Shown in pieces: positions 1 to 3,919 of a stretch of 6,289 nucleotides of DNA; position 1 is the first letter of the stretch; every line of letters begins with the position of its first letter. Position numbers and translations under genes: made by a program. Below the pieces are notes generated by a model. The model ran no database searches. It had not been told where the DNA came from and saw only the letters and a list, made by a program, of their open reading frames with translations. Source of the stretch: JAHCIE01 sp034431435 (GTDB taxonomy: Bacteria; Chloroflexota; Anaerolineae; Epilineales; JAHCIE01); the NCBI GenBank assembly GCA_034431435.1, contig DAOUDG010000062.1, positions 1 to 6,289 of the forward strand, written 5' to 3'.

Positions 1-392
1 GTGCTAGCGGCCATAACTCCTGGCGGAAATCCCGCGACCGTCGAGGCATCCGGGTCGCGGATCGCCTCCTGGAGGTAAGCCTCGTTCGCAACGACCGCAC
101 GGTCATCGGTCAGGCGCACGAGCTGCCCATAGACCCCCCCGAGCGGTGGGCCGACCTTTTTCTCAGTCCCAATGCCACTCGTGGCGTGGCAGGCGGCACA
201 GCCGAATTCGGTAAAGAGGGCCTTGCCCTGGCCCACTAAGTTATCCCCTGCGACGGCCGAACCCGTTGCGCCGCACCCGGCAAGAGCAATCGCCGGTAGG
301 AAGAGAACAAAGCCTATTAGTGAGGTGAGAATCGCCGTTCGGCATCTGCCATTACGGCCACCCGATACCCATACCACGGAGAACAACATCAT
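1..392 (-). CDS. Lipoprotein c-type cytochrome (3' end outside window)
   Basis: Reading the minus strand from the ATG at 392 gives 130 codons open to the left edge, so the C-terminus is missing. Residues 19-39 are a hydrophobic signal segment ending in a lipobox, L37-A38-G39-C40, so the protein is probably lipid-anchored outside the cytoplasmic membrane. A CAACH haem-attachment motif lies at C65, C68 and H69 (bases 186-200). The following GPPLGGVYG, DEAYL-like NEAYLQEAIRDPDA and AGFPPGVM segments match the layout of class I cytochromes, especially the haem domain fused to some cytochrome oxidase subunits II. M127 is the likely sixth iron ligand. The start lies 11 bases after the stop of the ZIP gene with no clear Shine-Dalgarno, suggesting coupled translation; a second ATG at 389 or a GTG at 377 are alternatives. 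As third gene of the operon it could carry electrons to or from the multicopper oxidase (inference). Haem and lipobox calls are strong; the partner is unknown. Confidence 0.87.
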   Translation of the reverse strand, partial: MMLFSVVWVSGGRNGRCRTAILTSLIGFVLFLPAIALAGCGATGSAVAGDNLVGQGKALFTEFGCAACHATSGIGTEKKVGPPLGGVYGQLVRLTDDRAVVANEAYLQEAIRDPDASTVAGFPPGVMAAS

Positions 393-403
393 AACAGCCG
401 CCG

Positions 404-1630
404 TTACTTCACCAGGACACCAGTGACATACAGTAGTAGCATGCCAGCAGTAACACCTGCGAAGGTCAGCATGGGCGCTGGAGTCTTTGTGTTGTCCGCA
501 ATCAGGAGCTTGGCAATCTCGTAGACCACCTGAAAGACCGCACCAGCACCGATGGCGAGGAAGAGGGTCGCGGCGACAGCCGAGTAGATGAAGCCGCCCG
601 CCCAGGCGCCAACGACTGTTGGCACGCCAGCCAGCAAGCCCATCAGAACCAAATGGTAGAGACGAGGACGATCGCGAAGAATGGGGGCGATGATACCCAA
701 TCCTTCAGTGATGTTCTGGATGATGAAGCCAATAACGAGAAAAGCACCCAGTGCAATCTCGCCTACTGCGTAGGCCGCGCCAATCGCCAAGCCTTCACCA
801 AGGTTGTGCAACCCAATGCCAAGCGCGATCATGTAGGCCAAGGAGAGGCGGCGCGCCGCATCGTTGCGCTGAATGGCACCCTGCCGCGCGGTGATGGCCG
901 TCAGGAGTAGGAAGGTTGCAATGACACCAAGACCAACAAGACCGAGGCCTTGTAGGGGAGCGGCAACGCGTGTCGACTGGTCCAACGCTTCTGCGAGACT
1001 ATCGATACCCAGATAGGTGAGTAGACCCGCGGTTACGGCGAGGAGGAAGATCAGGGCGCGGCGACCGAGGCGGCGGAGGGCCGGGTACCACAACAGGCCA
1101 AGAGCAACGGGTATCATGCCGACATACAGACCGATGAGGGTGAAACTGAGTAGCATCCCGACTGTCGGTTCGGGGGTGGTAAAGGCGATAGGAATCTCGC
1201 GCTCAAAGGCGATGGCATTCGAGGTGAGGACGAGAACCCTATAGGCTTCGCCCTCAACCCAAGGATACTGGAGAGTAACGGTGGCCGTGCCAAGGCGAGG
1301 GATAAAACTGCTTGGTGAAGCGGTGGCGGGCCAGATTGAATCGTTCACGCTGACTTGCGCTATTGTCAGCTCTTCAGGCCCACTGTTGCGAACGTGAGCG
1401 GTGATCATGCCCGGCGCCAGGACGACACGCTCGATGGTCAAGCTCTCGATGGGTACGGGCGCCTTCATGTTCAGGCCGGCGCCGGTCGTGGCGAAGAGGG
1501 CAATGACCAGACCGAGCAAAACTAGGGGGAGCACCGACATGACGACGATGCTCAAAGTGGAGGCGCCGTCTCCTTGGACGCGGGGCGATGGGGTTTCGGG
1601 GTCTAGGCGCGGCTCAGATGTACCGGCCAT
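404..1630 (-). CDS. ZIP-family (GufA-like) metal permease with N-terminal exported domain
   Basis: This 408-residue membrane protein likely moves a divalent cation (Zn, Fe or Mn) across the cytoplasmic membrane. The C-terminal part (about 156-406) has roughly eight hydrophobic helices typical of ZIP transporters. Metal-site motifs are visible as HNLGEG (H275, N276, E279) in one helix and QNITEG (Q305, N306, E309) in the next, the pattern of GufA-type ZIPs where the second motif starts with Gln rather than His. Unlike a standard ZIP of about 250-300 residues, it carries an extra N-terminus: a Pro-rich tail, a membrane segment (about 26-49) and a soluble, beta-rich stretch (about 58-150) that should face the outside and looks immunoglobulin/CARDB-like (inference). 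The ATG is well supported: a TAAGGAGG ribosome site overlaps the stop of the upstream oxidase gene. It sits between the oxidase and the cytochrome, so metal redox state may matter for its transport. Substrate and direction cannot be read from sequence. Confidence 0.9.
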   Translation of the reverse strand: MAGTSEPRLDPETPSPRVQGDGASTLSIVVMSVLPLVLLGLVIALFATTGAGLNMKAPVPIESLTIERVVLAPGMITAHVRNSGPEELTIAQVSVNDSIWPATASPSSFIPRLGTATVTLQYPWVEGEAYRVLVLTSNAIAFEREIPIAFTTPEPTVGMLLSFTLIGLYVGMIPVALGLLWYPALRRLGRRALIFLLAVTAGLLTYLGIDSLAEALDQSTRVAAPLQGLGLVGLGVIATFLLLTAITARQGAIQRNDAARRLSLAYMIALGIGLHNLGEGLAIGAAYAVGEIALGAFLVIGFIIQNITEGLGIIAPILRDRPRLYHLVLMGLLAGVPTVVGAWAGGFIYSAVAATLFLAIGAGAVFQVVYEIAKLLIADNTKTPAPMLTFAGVTAGMLLLYVTGVLVK

Positions 1631-1634
1631 GATT

Positions 1635-1642
1635 CCTCCTTA
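1635..1642 (-). promoter_or_regulatory. Ribosome binding site of ZIP gene overlapping oxidase stop codon
   Basis: The minus strand reads TAAGGAGG, then AATC, then ATG. The TAA is the stop codon of the multicopper oxidase gene and the same bases form a near-perfect anti-Shine-Dalgarno match. This fixes the ZIP start and implies translational coupling, so the two proteins are probably made in step. Confidence 0.88.
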
Positions 1643-2836
1643 CGGAGCGACGTCGAACACGCCGGTCCAGCCTAGCTCAGCGAACTCTGTCTTGTGAGCA
1701 TGGAATAGGTAGCGACCGGGGTACTTGTAGCTGAACTCCATGATGCCACGTTGCGCCTGCATCATGGCGACTGTGTCGGTAAGCTCGCTCGGCGTCAGGC
1801 TCGTCCCGGTGGGATAATAGTTGAAGAAGTTAGCGTGTAGGTGGAATGAGTTGATCTGGTCGAACTCAAGCATGTTGGTCACGTAGATGCGAATCTTCTC
1901 ACCGACCTTGATCTTGATAGGGTTGTTCTGGTAATAGAAGGCCGGACCGTTCACAGAGTAGAAGTCGTTTGCGTCGTCGAAATCGACATCGAAGCCGTGG
2001 AGCACCATGACCATCTCGCGGTCTACAGGCGGCCGCCCTCCTTTCGGGTCGACGATGAAGGCGCCGTAGAGACCCTTGGCGATGTGCTTAGCGAGAGGCA
2101 TCGTGTGGCAGTGATACTGATGCATCCCAAACGGTTCCGCATCAAACTCGTAGGTGAAGCTCTCGCCGGGCATGACTTGCTCGAATACGCCATCCATATT
2201 CGCAGGGTGGATGCCGTGGAAGTGGATGGTGTGGGGATGAGTTCCGGCATTGGAGAAATGGACGCGCATCAGATCCCCCTCCGTCGCACGGAGAGTAGGA
2301 CCCGGAATGCTGCCGTTGTATGTCCAGGCGGCGAACATCACGCCAGGCGCGACCTCGAGCTGGACATTGACAGCGACCAGCGTGTACTCGCGCAGCGTAC
2401 GCCCGTCGGGCAATTGACGGGCTATCCCATAGTCGAAGCGAGTAAGGAAATCCATCGGGTTGGGGTTGAACCCGGCGGGCCCACGTAGACGCTGGGCGAT
2501 CTCCGCTGGCAGATCATCGACGTTCATCGGAACATACCCTGACTTGGAGCCTGGCAAAATAACCGTTGGTCCCATGCTTCCCATGTGGCTGACGGACGAA
2601 GAGATGGGAGGTGCCCCGTGCGTTGGTGTGGGGTGCGGGCCTTGGGCTGCGGCGATGCGGGCAGAGCCGGCAGCAAGGGCGGCTGTGCCGACGGTGCCGA
2701 GTGCCGCGAGAACAAAGTGCCGACGGGAGACGACACTGGGTGACTCGGCTGGTGCCGCGTCGATGTCAAAATTCCGAGGCTGGGTGCGCGCCATACTCGC
2801 GGGCGCGTCAGTATCTGTATCGTTGAAGCTAGTCAT
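1640..2836 (-). CDS. Tat-exported two-domain multicopper oxidase
   Basis: This 398-residue protein should oxidise a metal ion or small substrate outside the membrane, using copper centres. A twin-arginine signal, SRRHF (37-41), precedes a hydrophobic stretch and an AAAQ cleavage-like site near residue 64, so it is exported folded. Two cupredoxin domains follow. Domain 1 (about 150-265) has H200-P-H202-T-I-H205-F-H207-G and H242-C243-H244 with H251, which give a type 1 copper site plus half of a trinuclear centre. Domain 2 (about 270-398) has H332-L-H334 and H379-A-H381 but no Cys. The type 1 site is therefore only in domain 1, as in nitrite reductase NirK and type C two-domain oxidases. The usual axial Met position aligns with L256, as in many high-potential laccases. 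The extra HxH motifs favour an oxygen-reducing oxidase over a nitrite reductase. The ATG has AAGGAG four bases upstream; M15 has none. It is first in the operon with the ZIP permease and cytochrome. Substrate (Cu, Fe, Mn) is unknown. Confidence 0.92.
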   Translation of the reverse strand: MTSFNDTDTDAPASMARTQPRNFDIDAAPAESPSVVSRRHFVLAALGTVGTAALAAGSARIAAAQGPHPTPTHGAPPISSSVSHMGSMGPTVILPGSKSGYVPMNVDDLPAEIAQRLRGPAGFNPNPMDFLTRFDYGIARQLPDGRTLREYTLVAVNVQLEVAPGVMFAAWTYNGSIPGPTLRATEGDLMRVHFSNAGTHPHTIHFHGIHPANMDGVFEQVMPGESFTYEFDAEPFGMHQYHCHTMPLAKHIAKGLYGAFIVDPKGGRPPVDREMVMVLHGFDVDFDDANDFYSVNGPAFYYQNNPIKIKVGEKIRIYVTNMLEFDQINSFHLHANFFNYYPTGTSLTPSELTDTVAMMQAQRGIMEFSYKYPGRYLFHAHKTEFAELGWTGVFDVAP

Positions 2837-2840
2837 CTCA

Positions 2841-2851
2841 CTCCTTCGGAG
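2841..2851 (-). promoter_or_regulatory. Oxidase ribosome binding site inside a small hairpin
   Basis: The minus strand reads CTCC-GAA-GGAG, then TGAG and the oxidase ATG. The AAGGAG Shine-Dalgarno supports the start at 2836. The CTCC just before it can pair with GGAG in a four-base stem with a GAA loop, which could partly mask the site. The ribosome site is clear; a regulatory role for the hairpin is inference and the stem is short. Confidence 0.7.
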
Positions 2852-2927
2852 GCATCAGCGCTCCCAGCGTTGAGGTGGCGTTGAGTGATGTCCGCAACCG
2901 AGCATTTGACGACGTACTCGGAGTCAA

Positions 2928-2957
2928 AGGAGGTCACACGAGCGTCGCGTGTCTCCT
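2928..2957 (-). other. Stem-loop in the operon leader
   Basis: In the leader, AGGAG followed by ACACG pairs with CGTGT and CTCCT, giving ten base pairs with a seven-base loop and a three-base bulge (GAC) on one side. No U-run follows, so it is not an intrinsic terminator. It might stabilise the mRNA, bind a regulator or take part in an alternative fold with the downstream ribosome site. No known riboswitch class is recognised. Confidence 0.5.
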
Positions 2958-2983
2958 GCCTTCCTTCTGTACGACTGGCGGAA

Positions 2984-2999
2984 GTTAGCCGTGCCTAAA
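2984..2999 (-). promoter_or_regulatory. Second DtxR/MntR-like box, just after the transcription start
   Basis: The minus strand reads TTTAGGCACGGCTAAC, which has the same TTTAGG-N4-xCTAAx layout as the box at 3045-3060. GCTAA is an allowed right half of the classical DtxR consensus. It covers roughly +4 to +19 of the predicted transcript, a typical place for repression. The imperfect right arm makes it less certain than the upstream box. Confidence 0.5.
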
Positions 3000-3008
3000 C
3001 GTGTGTCC

Positions 3009-3037
3009 ATTATAGACCAGGTAGGGAAGAATGTCAA
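3009..3037 (-). promoter_or_regulatory. Consensus sigma-70 promoter of the oxidase-ZIP-cytochrome operon
   Basis: On the minus strand TTGACA (3032-3037) and TATAAT (3009-3014) match the housekeeping consensus at all twelve positions with an ideal 17-bp spacer. Transcription should begin near 3002, leaving a leader of about 165 nt before the oxidase ATG. Such a strong core promoter is usually held down by a repressor, which fits the box on each side of it. A perfect match in GC-rich DNA is unlikely to be chance. Confidence 0.88.
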
Positions 3038-3044
3038 GAAGAAT

Positions 3045-3060
3045 TTTAGGGATTCCTAAA
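3045..3060. promoter_or_regulatory. Palindromic operator, DtxR/MntR-like box upstream of the promoter
   Basis: TTTAGGGATTCCTAAA is a palindrome with perfect six-base arms around four bases, ending seven bases upstream of the -35 element (about -43 to -58). DtxR, IdeR and MntR/SirR repressors, which sense Fe(II) or Mn(II), bind sites built from TTAGG-N4-(C/G)CTAA, so this is a good candidate operator. No regulator gene is in the window, so the protein that binds it is unknown. Confidence 0.65.
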
Positions 3061-3136
3061 CAATCGGAGCAATTACCTGTGTTGACGGCCGCCTCGGCTT
3101 GCTACGTTGGATACCGGGCTGGGCGACATCACCCAG

Positions 3137-3179
3137 ACAAGAAGCTGCGGCGAGGACTTGCCACGCCGCAGCTTCTTGT
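3137..3179 (-). terminator. Strong hairpin terminator after the DUF305 gene
   Basis: Two perfect 16-base arms (3137-3152 and 3164-3179) enclose an 11-base loop, 22 bases past the DUF305 stop. The distal arm ends in CTTCTTGT on the minus strand, so the U-rich tail is partly within the stem and not a clean run. The position between two same-strand operons fits a transcription terminator. The hairpin itself is certain; how efficiently it terminates is not. Confidence 0.75.
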
Positions 3180-3201
3180 TGTACTCAACCTGGGGGCGTG
3201 C

Positions 3202-3825
3202 TCAGCTGCCGAACCAGGCCTTGCGCCAGTTCTGCATCTGGGCGATCTCCCGCTCTTGGGCAGCGATGATATCCCCGGCCAGTTGCTTGATTTCCGACTT
3301 GGTCGCGCGTTGTTGGGCGATCTTAGCCGCCTCGATCGCGGCCTCATGGTGGGGAATCATGGCATCGATGAAGGCTTTGTCGAACGGCGAGGCCGTCTGG
3401 AGCTTCGTGACGTCCTCGGCCATATTCCCCATGTTGGTGCGCATCTCAGGCAGCATGGGCATATTCGCCATGGCGGGCGTCTGGTCGGAGCCATACCAGG
3501 CCTTGCGCCAGCCCTTCATCTGCTGGATCTCCCGATCTTGCGCGCTGATGATGGCATCCGCCATCTGACGAAGCTCCGGGCGCTCGGCCCGACTCTGGGC
3601 CACCTTCGCCATCGCGACGGCGCCCTCGTGGTGAGGCACCATCATGTCAATGAACTGCTGCTCGAAGGGCGCCTTGGCATCCGTGACCCCGTGGCCGGCC
3701 GCCGCGTGGTCCATGCCCATGTTGCCCATGCCGGTGCTGCTCTGGGTGGGTTGGCTACAGCCACTCAGCGCCAGGCTTAGCACGATGACCACCAAGACGG
3801 TGATAGTAGAGAGGCGTATCGACAT
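3202..3825 (-). CDS. Tandem DUF305 lipoprotein, likely periplasmic copper binder
   Basis: This 207-residue protein begins with a lipoprotein signal (hydrophobic 8-20, lipobox LSGC with C23) and should be anchored outside the membrane. A Met/His/Gly-rich stretch (about 32-46) precedes two DUF305 domains at 54-113 and 148-207. Each has the family's FIDxMxPHHE motif (H65-H66-E67 and H159-H160-E161) and ends in WRKAW followed by an aromatic and GS. The two 60-residue copies are identical at 35 positions by my alignment, which indicates an internal duplication. A Met-rich linker (about 118-136) joins them. DUF305 belongs to the ferritin-like/four-helix group, often found with copper resistance genes; a copper-binding or chaperone role here is inference. 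The ATG at 3825 has GAGGAAGG nine bases upstream. The gene follows the P-type ATPase by 94 bases on the same strand, consistent with receiving exported metal. Confidence 0.93.
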   Translation of the reverse strand: MSIRLSTITVLVVIVLSLALSGCSQPTQSSTGMGNMGMDHAAAGHGVTDAKAPFEQQFIDMMVPHHEGAVAMAKVAQSRAERPELRQMADAIISAQDREIQQMKGWRKAWYGSDQTPAMANMPMLPEMRTNMGNMAEDVTKLQTASPFDKAFIDAMIPHHEAAIEAAKIAQQRATKSEIKQLAGDIIAAQEREIAQMQNWRKAWFGS

Positions 3826-3842
3826 CGTAGGGGACCTTCCTC

Positions 3843-3863
3843 TGTTTTATCTGCGGTAAAACA
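3843..3863. promoter_or_regulatory. Palindrome before the DUF305 gene, possible operator
   Basis: Perfect seven-base arms, TGTTTTA and TAAAACA, flank seven bases directly upstream of the DUF305 ribosome binding site (3835-3842). The AT-rich arms stand out in GC-rich DNA. It may be an operator for an internal promoter or a weak RNA stem next to the ribosome site. It matches no copper-regulator box (CopY, CueR, CsoR) that I can recognise with confidence. Confidence 0.45.
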
Positions 3864-3919
3864 CCTGGCGCAAAGTCTACGCATAGAGCTCACCCATGCC
3901 AAATCACGCCCGCCTGGTT

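Larger units (their letters stand above)
2837..3201. other. Intergenic control region between the two operons
   Basis: I see no convincing gene in these 365 bases. From right to left they hold the terminator hairpin of the DUF305 gene, about 75 bases without recognisable signals (3061-3136), an upstream operator-like palindrome, a consensus promoter, a second operator-like box over the start of the transcript, and a leader of about 165 nt with a hairpin and the oxidase ribosome site. The open frames crossing it on the plus strand have no family resemblance or ribosome site and run antisense to the DUF305 gene. Confidence 0.8.

Noticed and set aside
172..426. Plus-strand frame of 84 codons at the left end
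   Set aside because: It lies opposite the cytochrome, whose lipobox and CAACH motif establish the minus strand as coding.
2867..2885. Direct repeat GCGTTGAG twice, 11 bases apart, in the leader
   Set aside because: Only two eight-base copies within the transcribed leader. It could bind a regulator but is too short and isolated to call.
3031..3780. Plus-strand frame of 249 codons crossing the promoter and DUF305 gene
   Set aside because: It runs through the promoter, the terminator hairpin and antisense to a clear DUF305 lipoprotein, with no Shine-Dalgarno. The internal similarity it shows only mirrors the DUF305 duplication.
3845..3880. Possible promoter TTGCGC / GATAAA before the DUF305 gene
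   Set aside because: The -35 matches only three of six positions and the start would fall on the ribosome site, so it is not credible as a promoter.
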